Of a DNA stretch of 64,000 bases, positions 20,944 through 33,200 are shown piece after piece. Under the pieces are notes generated by a model that was not told the origin of the DNA, made no database searches, and saw only the letters and a program-made list of their open reading frames with translations. Both the position numbers and the translations under genes were made by a program. Source of the stretch: Filosporella fistucella (taxonomy: Eukaryota > Ascomycota > Leotiomycetes > Helotiales). Each line of letters starts with the position of its first letter. The first letter of the stretch is position 1. The stretch lies in assembly GCA_030077755.1 (NCBI GenBank), contig JAQJZZ010000017.1:744001-808000 (forward strand), in the 5' to 3' direction.

Positions 20944-23814
20944 ATGGCTCTCTCGCCTCCTTCCCTTGACTCCCTCCTCTTTAATCTCGAACCATTGAAA
21001 GAAAATGTTCGAGTCGCCGAGTTGGTGAATGGGTACCTGGATGGAGAATTCAAGACCGTCTTAAAAAGCGAAAAGGCAAAGGCGCTCTATCGGGTCTTAG
21101 AGCAAGAAGTTGGAAAGAGTCTCGGAAATAGGAGAACAGATTTCGGCGGGAATTTTGGAGAGGAACATGATGAGGTAGTTGAGGTCTTGATTATTGGGTT
21201 GGCGGCACTGAATGCGTTTCTTCAAGCTAATGTCACGGGACCGCCGACTGATTGGGATATTTTCACAACAACTGCTCAAGATGAGAGCGAAAATGCAGAA
21301 GGGAGAGAATCGAAAAATGGTTTTAGGGAAAATTGTCTAAGGAGTCTAGATGTTGATGGTGTATCGGTCTATCAACATATTCCCTATGTCGAACTTTTCT
21401 GCCTGGCTCGTCTAGTCTTCACCTCTTTTTTTCCACGACTCGACAAGACAGGCGAAATCAGAGATTGTAGATGGATGAGAGTGCGGATCAATGCTTATCA
21501 TCAACGTCTCCTCTCTGGCCTGTCGGGCGGAAGATTGAGTGATAGTACGATGTTACAGGACGTTATTGAGTCCGATTTGAAGGAACTAGAAAAAGAAGTT
21601 TTGGGGGAGGGATTCAGTACAGAGGCAAAAGTCATGTTCTTGTTGGAGAAGGCGCAGATTTACATCATGCAAGGTCTGGATCTGAAAGCTAAAGAGAACG
21701 TGGAGAAAGCGAGAAGTGTGAGTGGGTTCGAGTATGCCTTGAGTGGTGCGTTGGGAAAGAGAACCAAGTTCCAACAGAGTGATATTTCGCAACTGGTTGT
21801 ATTTGCTAGGAGTCAAGAGGAGGAAGTTGAAGGTTTGGCTGTGGGTCTGAATGGAACCAAGATTGAAAATGGAGGGAATGCACCGAAAGCTCTGGACCTG
21901 AATGATGATACCCTTTTGGAGGATATTGCGTTCACAAAGTCGGATAAAATCGATAATTCGGCTTTACCGCCTGCGTTGAAGGATATGCAACCCGATGAAC
22001 AACCTCAGCTCAAGCCATTGGATCAGATCACTCTTCTTACGGAAGCGACGCTCAAAGACAATTTCTCTCCTTTGGACAAATTGAATAGAGAGGAGATTCT
22101 CCCGTATGCTGTTCGGGTATTGTCAGATAAACCAACCAACTGGCAAATATATACCCAAGCTCTCCTCGTTCGCAGCAGGATCGAATCACATCGCTCAAGG
22201 ACACAAGAAAGAAGTGTTCTCCAACTCCAGGTCATCGTCGATCAGATCATAGCTGATACCCAGGAAGCTGCCTCATCGTCAGAAAATGGCGTTCCAGAAA
22301 TTCGCATCACTCAATTTCTCCCTCGAGCCAAAGCTTCAGAGTCTGCTCCAGTCCAAGAGAGACTTCGTTATATCTACCCCCTTAATACACCCACCCGCTG
22401 GGAAATAGAAACGGAACTCGCATATGCCTGGTCCGGCGCTGGTTCTCTCGTCTCTGCTCTTGAAATTTTCAAAAGACTGAAGCTATGGGCGGAAGTAGCA
22501 CTCTGTTACCACTCCGTAGGCCAAGAAGACAAAGCACGACAGGTGGTCAGACGCCAGCTCTATTTCTCGAGTAAAGGACTAGAGATGGATAAATACGACA
22601 TCGACGCCGTTGAAATCGTAGCCGAGAAATGGGACGGGGGAATGAGACCTACGCCTGCTCATGCACCTCGTCTTTGGTGTATCTTAGGTGATCTGGACTC
22701 TGATCCCGAATGCTGGCTGCGCGCCTGGGAGATATCTAAACATCGATATGCGCGCGCTCAACGGACTCTAGGTGAATATTACACCAAGAAAGGAGATCTG
22801 GCGCAGGCGAGAGAAGCATATATGAAAGCCACTATTGTGAATAGACAGAATAACGATACCTGGAGTAGACTAGGTGATATCGATCTCGCAGTCGGGAACT
22901 GGGATGGAGCTGTCATTGCATTTCAACAGAGCATCATGATTGATGATACGGATGCGAAGACGTACTCGAACCTAGGCTCTGCTCTATTATCAAAACACGC
23001 AGAGATGATTTCACTTCAGAAGAACGCGGTCAAGAATATCGTGGAGGAACTCCAAGATGAAGAGGAAGAAGTCACAGCAGTGAGAGAAAGACCCGTCAAC
23101 CCAAAAGATATCCTCAGACAAGCTCTGCAAGCCTATAAACGCGGTGCCTCCCTTGCGCATTCCAACTGGCAGATCTGGGATAACGTCATCACGATAGCAG
23201 GTCGTATGTCTCCCCCCTCTTACCCAGATCTCCTCCTCGGTCTGCGAGCCGTGATTCGGATCCGCTCTCCAACGATCGGAGAAAACGCAATCGATATCGA
23301 TATTCTACGTGCTTTAATCCAGGAAGTAATTACTCGAGATAGGAAAGACTCACCCATGTACCTCGATCCAAATACAGGTATCTATCTCCCTCCACGTGGT
23401 AGCTTAGAGAGAGCCGTAGCCCAAGTAATGGACGAAGAGATCGTGCCTCTCATAACCAAGAGATGGGAGATCTGGCTCTTAGTTGAAAAACTCAGTTTAT
23501 GGAAATTGGATTTTAGGTATGCGCTAGCGTGTGCAGAGCGCGCGTGGAGAGGCGTCAAAGAGGGTGAGGAATGGCTAAGTGAGAGAGAGAAGTGGAAAGA
23601 GGTTGTTAGTGTTACGGATAATCTTGTTAGTGCGTATGAGAATTATGGAGGCAGGGAACAGATGGTTGAGGGACGGGAGGAGCTGGTGGAGAAGGGGTGG
23701 AAGTTGAAGGCTAGGAGTGCGGTGAGGGGGGTTATGGCTATGGGGAGAGATGCGTGGGAGGGGAGTGAGGAGTGGGTGACTTTGGAGGAGTTGTTGGCTG
23801 GGTTGAAGGGGTAG
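20944..23814 (+). CDS. TPR protein of the TTC27/Emw1 family
   Basis: An intronless 956-residue frame. I place the start at the ATG at 20944 (AAAATGGCT context); an in-frame ATG at 20899 would add 15 residues. The N-terminal 350 residues are a variable alpha-helical region. TPR units cluster at about 600-700: RAQRTLGEYYTKKGDLAQAR, then WSRLGDIDLAVGNWDGAVIA and TYSNLGSALLSK, followed by an acidic insert and further helices. This layout, with a short TPR block after a long helical N-terminus, matches human TTC27 and yeast Emw1, an essential protein linked to cell-wall integrity. Molecular function is not well defined. Confidence 0.78.
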   Translation: MALSPPSLDSLLFNLEPLKENVRVAELVNGYLDGEFKTVLKSEKAKALYRVLEQEVGKSLGNRRTDFGGNFGEEHDEVVEVLIIGLAALNAFLQANVTGPPTDWDIFTTTAQDESENAEGRESKNGFRENCLRSLDVDGVSVYQHIPYVELFCLARLVFTSFFPRLDKTGEIRDCRWMRVRINAYHQRLLSGLSGGRLSDSTMLQDVIESDLKELEKEVLGEGFSTEAKVMFLLEKAQIYIMQGLDLKAKENVEKARSVSGFEYALSGALGKRTKFQQSDISQLVVFARSQEEEVEGLAVGLNGTKIENGGNAPKALDLNDDTLLEDIAFTKSDKIDNSALPPALKDMQPDEQPQLKPLDQITLLTEATLKDNFSPLDKLNREEILPYAVRVLSDKPTNWQIYTQALLVRSRIESHRSRTQERSVLQLQVIVDQIIADTQEAASSSENGVPEIRITQFLPRAKASESAPVQERLRYIYPLNTPTRWEIETELAYAWSGAGSLVSALEIFKRLKLWAEVALCYHSVGQEDKARQVVRRQLYFSSKGLEMDKYDIDAVEIVAEKWDGGMRPTPAHAPRLWCILGDLDSDPECWLRAWEISKHRYARAQRTLGEYYTKKGDLAQAREAYMKATIVNRQNNDTWSRLGDIDLAVGNWDGAVIAFQQSIMIDDTDAKTYSNLGSALLSKHAEMISLQKNAVKNIVEELQDEEEEVTAVRERPVNPKDILRQALQAYKRGASLAHSNWQIWDNVITIAGRMSPPSYPDLLLGLRAVIRIRSPTIGENAIDIDILRALIQEVITRDRKDSPMYLDPNTGIYLPPRGSLERAVAQVMDEEIVPLITKRWEIWLLVEKLSLWKLDFRYALACAERAWRGVKEGEEWLSEREKWKEVVSVTDNLVSAYENYGGREQMVEGREELVEKGWKLKARSAVRGVMAMGRDAWEGSEEWVTLEELLAGLKG

Positions 23815-24206
23815 ATTATGAATGCATTATTTAGAAGTTGCTTTCGTCTTGCTTGGATGATTGTACAAGACAATTCATAGATTGCGAGAAGGACACAGCT
23901 TGACTTTCGTGGTGTACTCCCTCGAGCAAAACACTGAATGAGTTGGCAAGACCCTATAACTCAAGTCGGTGACAATTAAAATAATGAGTGAATCTAAATA
24001 CAACTATGCACTTTAATCTCCACGCTATATAATCTCATCGCAACTCGCAAAGCAGAACTCTATACCACAAAAAAAAAAAAAAAAAAAACCATCGCCCGCA
24101 TCCCAAAGTCAACCCAAAACACCAATACAAAGAAATTGCCTTTTTAAAGATTATAACTCATTCTGATTTAATGCCCTCCCCTGTATTAGATCTCTCCCCT
24201 TCATCA
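23815..24206. other. Convergent 3' intergenic region with poly-A tract
   Basis: Sits between the convergent TPR and NRPS genes. A run of about 20 A at 24069-24088 and AT-rich 3'-UTR-like sequence are the only features. Confidence 0.5.
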
Positions 24207-27200
24207 TCAAATCGCTCCCAAGCCTCCCACAAAATCTCTAATGAACCCCTCCGCAGCAATCCCATCAACCAAAATCTCAGGCGCAAACAGCCCGATATCG
24301 AGTTCTGAAGTATTAGCGTGGAAGCGGAGTTCGATATCAATTGCAGGCTGGATTGATAATTAGTATGGAATCTATAATGACGAGAAACAGAAAGGAGTGA
24401 AGGAAAGAAGGGGAAAGTGAAGATAACATACCACATAAGCAACTTCCTCTCTAAGCTCCATACCCTTATTCCTCTCCATCGCCACCCTCTCTTTCTTCTC
24501 TCCTGGTCCTCTCACAGGAATCCACTCTTCTTCTCCTGTGGGAGTCTCATCTCCAGTATCCTTAAGTATGTTTACCCAACACCCTACTTTCACACCCGTC
24601 CACTTATGTATCTCTTCCAAACTGGCATTGACCATCTCCTTACTCCCGATCATACCGAGATCTCTTTGTATTTCTCTCGCTATATCAAGTGTATCCCTTT
24701 GGAGTGGCCGAGAGATGAAGAGAGGAAGGAGATTAAGTGTTGGTGAAGCAAGCGAAGAGAGATCTGTGCCGAAAGGGGCGCGGTTGGAGAGGTACACGCC
24801 CAGAATGACATGATCTATGTCATTATTCTCGCTTCCTTGGTTGCTTGACTTGGGGTGACTGAGTAGATGAGTAGCGTAAAGTTTTGACAACAAAGCTAAG
24901 AAGAGCGCATCCACGGCTATGCCATTATTTTTTGCGAGATGTTTTATTGGTGGAATTTTCATACCCGGGTTGTATATTTCGGTACGGATATCTGTGCTTA
25001 TGTTGGTCTTTGATGTGCTGTGGCGACTAGGCGATGTGGAAGCTGAGAGATAATGCTTCCACTTCTGTTCCGTATTTATCGAAGCAGCAATGGAATGTGT
25101 GACGAAGTTCTTGAAGGTGGACGTCGAATGTTGAAGTGCTTGTCCCTTGTAAAGTCCCTGTAGCTCATCGATCAAGATTGGGAGACTGACTCCATCATAA
25201 AGCGCATGGTGAATGACGATTTTCAATATTGTGGGAGGACCATCTGATTCCTCGACCACCAGGTTGATGGGTGGCAGTTTCAAATCCTTCCTCGCTTTTC
25301 TGGTAAATGGATCCTCGTTTCCAATGCGGTAGATAATATCATTCGCAGGGCTCTTGAAAATTATTTGCATGACATTGGAGTCTTTCTCAGTGAAGCCAGT
25401 GCGCAGGATATCATGTCTCTCGAGCAGCATTTTCCACGCAGCCTCTAGTCTTTTCTTATCAAGCTGGTTATGAAGCGCATAAGTGAAAGTCTGATAGAAC
25501 ATTCCACCCTGTGATACCTGCCAGTGACGAATCATGTACAACTCTCCAGCAGTAGCAGGTAAAACACATTGGACTTCGCCAATTTCTTGTTCGAGCTTAG
25601 CCAGCTCTGCCGAAAAATCTAATTTCAAAAGAGCGTTTTGAATGATGGCATCTTCGTCGAAAGCTTCAGTCGAGTCTGGTGTGGAATCCTGAGCGGCCTT
25701 TCCCATCGCCGAAATAGTTTGCACTCTCAAGATATCCGAGACTGACAATTGGATTCCATGGGTTCGAAGCAAAGCAGGCAACTTGAGAACCAGAATAGAA
25801 TCAAGACCTAGATGGAAAATCGTCGAGTCTTTTTGTATCTTCTCCTCTTCTACACCCGATATATCATGAAGGGCTTTTCGAATCTTGATTTCCGTATCTG
25901 ACCATTCTGCTTCTACCTCTCTCTCGATTTCGCGAGTGCGTTGTTTTGGATGGTCATTCAGCACAATGAACTTCGGTAATCCACATACAGAAATACCATC
26001 GCTGTCAGAGACAATAGTCTGAGCCTTCGTATTTGAGACGATTTGCTCCAGAACCGTATCTAGAGCATCAATTATTCCCTTTGTCTGAGCCGCATTTCTC
26101 GCAACGGCTTTACAAGCCGTAGTCCAAGAGAGATGTTCATCATTCAAAACTTCCATCTCGACACAGACAGGGAACTCGACATCGGAGACACCATAAACGG
26201 ACTCATACAGCGCCTCTTCATTTTTAGTGCTGCGACGACCTTGATAAATGAATAGGGTATCAAAGAGGGTCGTATCTCGTTTTCCAGACTGTTCTTGGCG
26301 AGAAGCAAGAGCATATGCCTGCGCTGTTCCGAGTGGAAAATGCTGATACTGGCGTGTCGTGTCGCTCATTTCTTGCATGTACCTCAGCATATCGCCGATG
26401 CTCCCATGAAGAACCGATCGTACAGCCACGGTATTCATTAGAGGGAACATGACCTCCGCAGCTTCTTCTGTGTCCCGACAAGAGAGAACAGAGCCGAAGA
26501 CAACATCGAGCTGGCCCATGAGTTGTGAGAGAACCAGTGCCCAACATGTTTGACCGAGTGTTTGCAGCGTGATTCTAGAAGATCTGCACAGTGCTTCTAT
26601 ATCTCGTAATTTGACTCTTGATTTTCTTTCTGCTCTTGTAGTCGTGTTTGGGTTTTCGTTTTCGGATAATTTTCTCTTGGGGAACGTGGCCGAAGGCAAA
26701 TTCGACAGAGTGGTCTTCCAGAATTTCTTCGCATCATCCGTGGTAGATTGGAAGACCTGCTCCAAGAACGGCATAAATCCTGGTCTTGGACAGGAATTTC
26801 CAAGATATGCTCTCTGAATATCTTCATGTATAGAACGCAGCGAAGTGCCGTCGTAAAGAGCATGTGAGATGGCGATGACAAAATATTTTTCTCTGCCTGC
26901 TGAGACGAATTTCATCTGGAGCAGTCCATTGTTTGATGCCCTCGAGATTGCCTCAGATTTTAATTCTTCCATGAACGCCTCGAAGCGTTGCTCTTCAGAT
27001 AAAGTGACTTGAGATATTTCCCGTTGATCCTGTTGACGATGGATGATTTGAGCGTAGCTCACAGCTGATTTCGGATCATCAATCTCCACGAATGTCGTGC
27101 GAAGGATAGGAGACTGTTTAATCACTGTTTGAATTGCTCTCATCAGTCTCTCCACATCGATGCCCTGACTCAATTTGAAACCATCCACATTAAAGTATCT

Positions 27201-30200
27201 GGTGTAACCGGAATTGATCATCTCGTTGACCATACTTTGCTGCAAAGGTGTAGCCGGCAGAATCGCTTCAATATCTTGCGGAACTTTGGTTTTGCTGTCA
27301 AGAAACTTTGTCAAAGCTTGACTCATATCTTCCAGAGAGTTCGTATTCTTGACTTGGTTGACTGATCCCTTGGACGAAACACTGACAGCCATTTTTGAAA
27401 TGGTCTGGCTTTTTATGATGACGCTGACGGCAAGCTCAATATTTCTCTTTCTCAGCCTTGAAGATAATTTGATGACATCGATGCTGTCCAGCCCCAGTTC
27501 GAAGATTGAAGAGTTGCCATGAATAGAGCCCTCAGGTACGTTTGCCAAGGTCGAGATTTCAGATCTGATGATTTGAGCCTGTTCTGTCCAGGTGAATGGC
27601 TCATCGGCGGGGTCGATAAGATTAATGCCCTCATCATGGGTGACGCCCATCACATCCTCGTCGCCTTCCAACCCTCCATCAATCACATTCTCCGCCGAAC
27701 TCTCGATTGTGTCGAGTAATAAGGCTTTAAATCGAACCAGTAACTCTGAAGCCTCCTCCTCAGTAATCACATTCCCTTGTGCAACAATAACAACTTCCAA
27801 CTTCTCACTACCAGGACTAAGCGTAGCCTCAAACGCTAAAGGGTAATCCGCGACAACTTCTCCCTCCACCTCCCTCCAAACTCCATCTGCAAACGCCTCA
27901 TCTCCAGCCTCTGGCCTCTGAAACACGAATAGAGCGTCGAAAAGGCCCTGTCCAGTTTTGGCAGGGCTCCATTTTTGGATCTCTTTCAGAGCAGTATTTT
28001 GGAAATCCTGCATTTGCATGTTGAACTCATGACATTCCGTAATGAGTGAACTGGCTTTGGACCTAGCTTTGATAGTGATATGGAATGGAATGGTATTGAA
28101 GAGTGGCCCAATAACTTTGTCTGCGCCTTCGAAATCAATTGATCGTCCAGATGTGACGATGCCGATAGTCAGATTAGAAGAGCTGATATTCTGCAGGACC
28201 GATACCCAGGTAGCTTGAATGAGAGCTTGTGGTGTAACACTCAACTTTTTGCGTAAGTTATCGAAGCCAGTCAGGTTGTCGATGGTTCTTGATACTTTGA
28301 TACCTTTTGGAGATGTGGATTTGTTTATTGAAAGTTGACTTGACGACCAACCTTTGAGATGTGATACCCAGAATTCCTCTGCACCGGGTATTTTGGCAAG
28401 TGGGCCATGAGATAGCGAAGATGTGAATGGTGGTCCGTAATCGATCGACGGAACTCCTTTGTATTCATCAACAACACAACGAAGGAGTGCGGTCAAACTA
28501 TTCCCATCATAAAGCCCATGGAACATGCAGAGGTAGACAGAGTCGTCTCTGATTGCGAAAGAGTAAGGGTTCTTGAGGGCAACTGATTTTTCAGCTGTGT
28601 CATACTCAATGCTCGAAGCCTTATGAGCGTGTTTCAGAACCACTTGGGCGAATCCATCATCTGTAGCCACGAACTTTGTTCGTAAAACCTGGATGTTGGT
28701 GACCAATTTTTCCCAAACCGTCATCAATTTACAATTATCAATGCCCCCATCGAGATGGAAGTGGAATTTGTTGAAGTAGAGCGGCAGATCACTTTCCAAG
28801 AAACGATATATCATGCCCTCTTGTACGGGTGTACAAGGAATGACCGCCTCCACATCCGAACTCTCGATACCAAGCTCTGCACAAATTCCAACAATATGTT
28901 TCTGAGAGTATGCAGCAATATATTGGGATGCCGCAAATACAGCATTTTCTGTGTCGGAATCAGTAGCCACACCTTCAAGGAGAGCAGTGACGAGTCGTCC
29001 TATTGAGGGGTTGTTTTTCACGATCGAGAGCTTTGCATTATCGAGGCCTGCGTTCTGCAAATTACGTGAGAAGCCAATGATGGATATCGAATCGAGTCCC
29101 AGCTCAAAGATATTTGATCCTCTTGTCAACGCTGATACGTCGACTTGAATTACAGCAGCAATGATCTCCACAATTTTCTTCTCTTTCCCAGACCATTGTC
29201 TATCATCATGCACAGCTTGGCTCAACTGCTGCAAATCTTCGATGCTGAGATCATTGTACATCGCAGCAAGTTGCTTTGAATCTGCCTTATTATTCGCGTT
29301 TAGTGGAAGTGCCTTGATAGGAACAAAATGTGTCGGAACCATGTACCCAGGGAGTCTCGACTTGCAAGCGTCTCTGATCATGGGAATCAAACCTCGGCCA
29401 TCTTCTGGACCTGAAGATGAGACGAAGAATGACGCAAGCTGTTCTTTCTGCTGATTAGCATGCTTAAGAACCAAAGTCACAACTTCCTGGATCTCATTCA
29501 TCCCTTTCTTGATGACCTCATTGATCTCGCTCAATTCCAGTCGCTGACCACGAAGCTTGACCTGATCATCTGCACGACCAAGAAAGATGAAGCTACCATC
29601 ATGCAGGATACGAACCAGATCTCCAGTCCGATAAACTCTCTCGTTGAATGCTTTCAGAGTTGGGAATCTTTCTTCTGTCAGATCTGCCCGATTCAAATAC
29701 CCTTTACCAACTAGCTTTCCGGAGACACAAAGTTCTCCAATACCACCTCGAAGGACAGGCAGTTCGGTGCCAGGCTGAAGCACGAAAGAACCTACGTTGA
29801 TGTATGCTGGTCCGATGTTCGCCGGCTTTCCATTCTGCGGAACTCGGCAGTACATAGTGCATCCAATCGTTGCTTCAGTAGGGCCATATCCATTATATAT
29901 AACGGCATGCTTTCCCCAAACATCCAGGATCTCTTGCTTTAGCTGCTCACCACCTGTGATGAAAGCGCCTCTGCACAAAGAGGGGACATCGTCAGGATGA
30001 AGTGTGCGAGCCAGACTGGGTGTGAGATCGATATGTGTGATTGCCAGGCGTCGAATTGCGCCGGGTATGTCTTCGAAGATCAGATCCCGTGGAGCCGAGG
30101 CGACGCATATACCGACACTCCAACTCCAGAACTGTTCCATGACACTGACATCGAAATGAAACGAAGCAAATTGAAGATATTTCGAGTCATCGTCCCAATG

Positions 30201-33200
30201 ATTGGCAAATAATTTTGAGAACGCTAGCATGAACTGGACCGTATTTTCATGAGTGATCAGGCAACCCTTGGGCGTGCCAGTAGTACCCGAAGTGTAGAGA
30301 CAATAAGAGACATCTTGCGGGTCTACTTCTCGTTCCAGTGAAGGTTTATCAGAAGATAATGTGTCGAGAGCACCTGCTGAGTCCAAAAGAACGACTTCCT
30401 TCTCTAGGAGTGGCTGCAAATTCTCGGCTGGTTTCCCAGCACTTAGTACCAGCTTCGCGTTGGAGTCCTCAACAATATATTTGAGCCGTTGTGCAGGAGC
30501 GTTGGGATCAAGTGCCACGAATGCACATCCCGCTTTCAGAATACCGATGGTTGCAAAGGAGGCTTGAGGACATTTGTCGAAGCAAATTGCGATGATGTCG
30601 CCGGGAACCATATTTCTCTGCAGGAGAAGATGTGCAACTTTATTTGCTTCTTGATCAAGCTCTTTGTAGCTCCATGTTTCGCTATGGAAAGTATCCGCCT
30701 TCAAATCGGATGCAAACTCCAAGGCTGTCTTTCCGGGCCAGGTCTTTGCGCCTCTTTCTACGAATTCATGGAGAAGTGTGACTGGACCTGGTAAAACTCT
30801 TTCTTCGGGTGCTGTAATGGACAGTAGATCGGTCTCGGAATCGGGAGCCACGCCACAATGATTTTGAGGATTGTCGAGAGTGTCAAGAAGTAACGCATCA
30901 TATTGTTTTAGGAGTAACTCTGCATGCTTTGCGGGGATAAGATCGAGTCTAAATGTAATCCGGAGAGTAATCTTGTCACCAGCAGAGGGCTGCACTTCTA
31001 AAGAGACAGCATAATCCACGGAAGCTTCCTCGCGGACAATTTTCCACGGCAATTTGATTCCGTCTTCGTGGTTGGGAACCTTTTGGTATGCGAAAAGGGT
31101 GTCGAACATTTTTCCTTCAGGGAACCCAGCCCACTTCTGTATACAAGTAAGAGGCGTGAATTGATGTTTGTGAAATGATGCATTGGAGTTCATAGTACGC
31201 TCTAAAAGTTCCGCATTTGTGCCTGAGATAACGCATCGAACGGGCAACGTGACAATACTAGGAAACGCTGTACTATCCGCGTGGTCTTCGATAGATCTTC
31301 CAGACAAAGTCATTCCGAATGTTGTGGAGGCTTCGCCGGTATATGCGGAGAGTAGACGTGCCCAAGCAGCTTGAGCAGCGGCTTGCATGGTGACACCACT
31401 CGCCCTACATTTTTCATCAAGCTCCGAAGCCAATGCCCTGGATGATAATTCGATGACTGAACTCGAGATATCATTGACTCGAAGTGGTGTCATATCTGGG
31501 AAGTGGTTTCGAACAATCTTGTTCTCTTCCCTTTGCCAGAATAATTCTTTTGCGGCAACGTTATCTTGGCTGTCGCAGAGAATTGCACCAAGCAGAGTTG
31601 TGATTTGGGGGCGACTACCGACAGGCCTGGAGTAGTAAGATTTTGCGACATCAGAGAGTAACAACTGGATCGATTGAGCATCATAAAGTGCATGATGGGC
31701 TGTGAATTGAATGAATCTACTTCCATCCTCCTCGTAGTTCTTCAGAGTCCAAGGCTGGCGAAGGAGGGAATCGGGAGTTGCAAATTCATATCCGATATTT
31801 AAGCCCTTTTCTGACCAAGGAAGAGTAAATGACTTCTCTCCATATGTTACCATGACAAATGGATATTTTGCATCTTCAGTTGCCGCGAATCCGGTTCTGA
31901 GCATTTCATTGTGTTGGCAAACAATTGCCCAGGCATCTCGAAGTTTTGAGACTGAAACATCCGGGGCAAGTTCAAACCACATGCTATTGACATAATCTTT
32001 GCCTCCAGAATGTAATGTTTGAGCGAGCATACCCTGCTGAACAGCTGTACACGGTCTAATAGCTTCGATGGACTCCGAAATCAGGCCAGACTTCTCACAA
32101 ATCTTGTCTCGGTATTGTTTATCGAATGTAATAAAATCAAATTGAGCGTCTTGAGGGGAGAGCACTTCATTTTGTGAGAGGAAAGTGCCCAGCTGGGAAA
32201 TTGTCGGGTTGTGGAGGATGTCGCTTGCTGATATACTGTAGCCTTGCTTACGTAGGATGGTGGCAATTTGCACAGTGCTGATACTGTCCAAACCTAATCG
32301 AAATATGCTTATTTCTCGCCCAATCTTGTGTTTTGGGACATCAGTAAAAGATGAGATGATATCTCGAATATCGAGCTCTTGCGGAGACGATGGTTTTGAC
32401 GACTGCCTGTCGTCTGAGGTTTCCTCCTCTGACTGCTCGCTGTCCAGCTTCGCAAGGATTTGCTCTTTCATAGAAGCAGATAAGATCTGCCTTCTCGGGT
32501 TTGTTAATGCATCATGCAGTCTCTGTTCAAATGCCTTAAGCAGGCTTTCTGAATCCTGGTCGGAGAAAATGGAAGTATATGAATGTAAAACAATATGAAG
32601 GGTATCATCGCTGCGCCTTGGTACAATCTCGCAAACAAGTGGGAAATCCATAGCGCCACTATCATTTAAAACAGTCCATATTGATGAATCGAGATCTCTC
32701 TGAGCTTGCTGTAAAATGAAAAGGGTATCAAAAAGACGTAAGCCGTCGGGGCTTAATTTGGACTGTATTTGGCGTAATGGAGTTAAGTGGAATGGTAGAG
32801 CATCTGCGTTGAGAGCTTGCAGCTTTCTAAATGCCTCCAAATAAGATATGTTGTGGAGATTTTGCAATCGAGTAGGTATGGTATTGAAACATGGGGCTAC
32901 TAATCGCTCAACGCTGTTGACTGGAACGATCCGGCCACTCACGACATTTCCAAAGCAGACATCCGTCTGCTGAAATCTTTCGGACAAAATTGAAGCCCAA
33001 ATCGTGTGGCATACCGCAAGTAGAGAGGCTTCATGTATCTTGATTTTGTCCTCGATCCATTTCAGAGGTGTGCCAATAACGGTACGCTGAATCCTCGTTC
33101 TGGTCTGTACTTTATTCTGCTCTTCGGAAACTTGCTTGTTGGTGTTGTGGAACCTCGTTGGTCTCACATCCCTGAGAATTTGAGCCCAGAAGTTTTCTGA

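Noticed and set aside
24069..24088. Poly-A run as the tail of a retroposed element
   Set aside because: No target-site duplication or element body was seen; it looks like a simple homopolymer between convergent genes.
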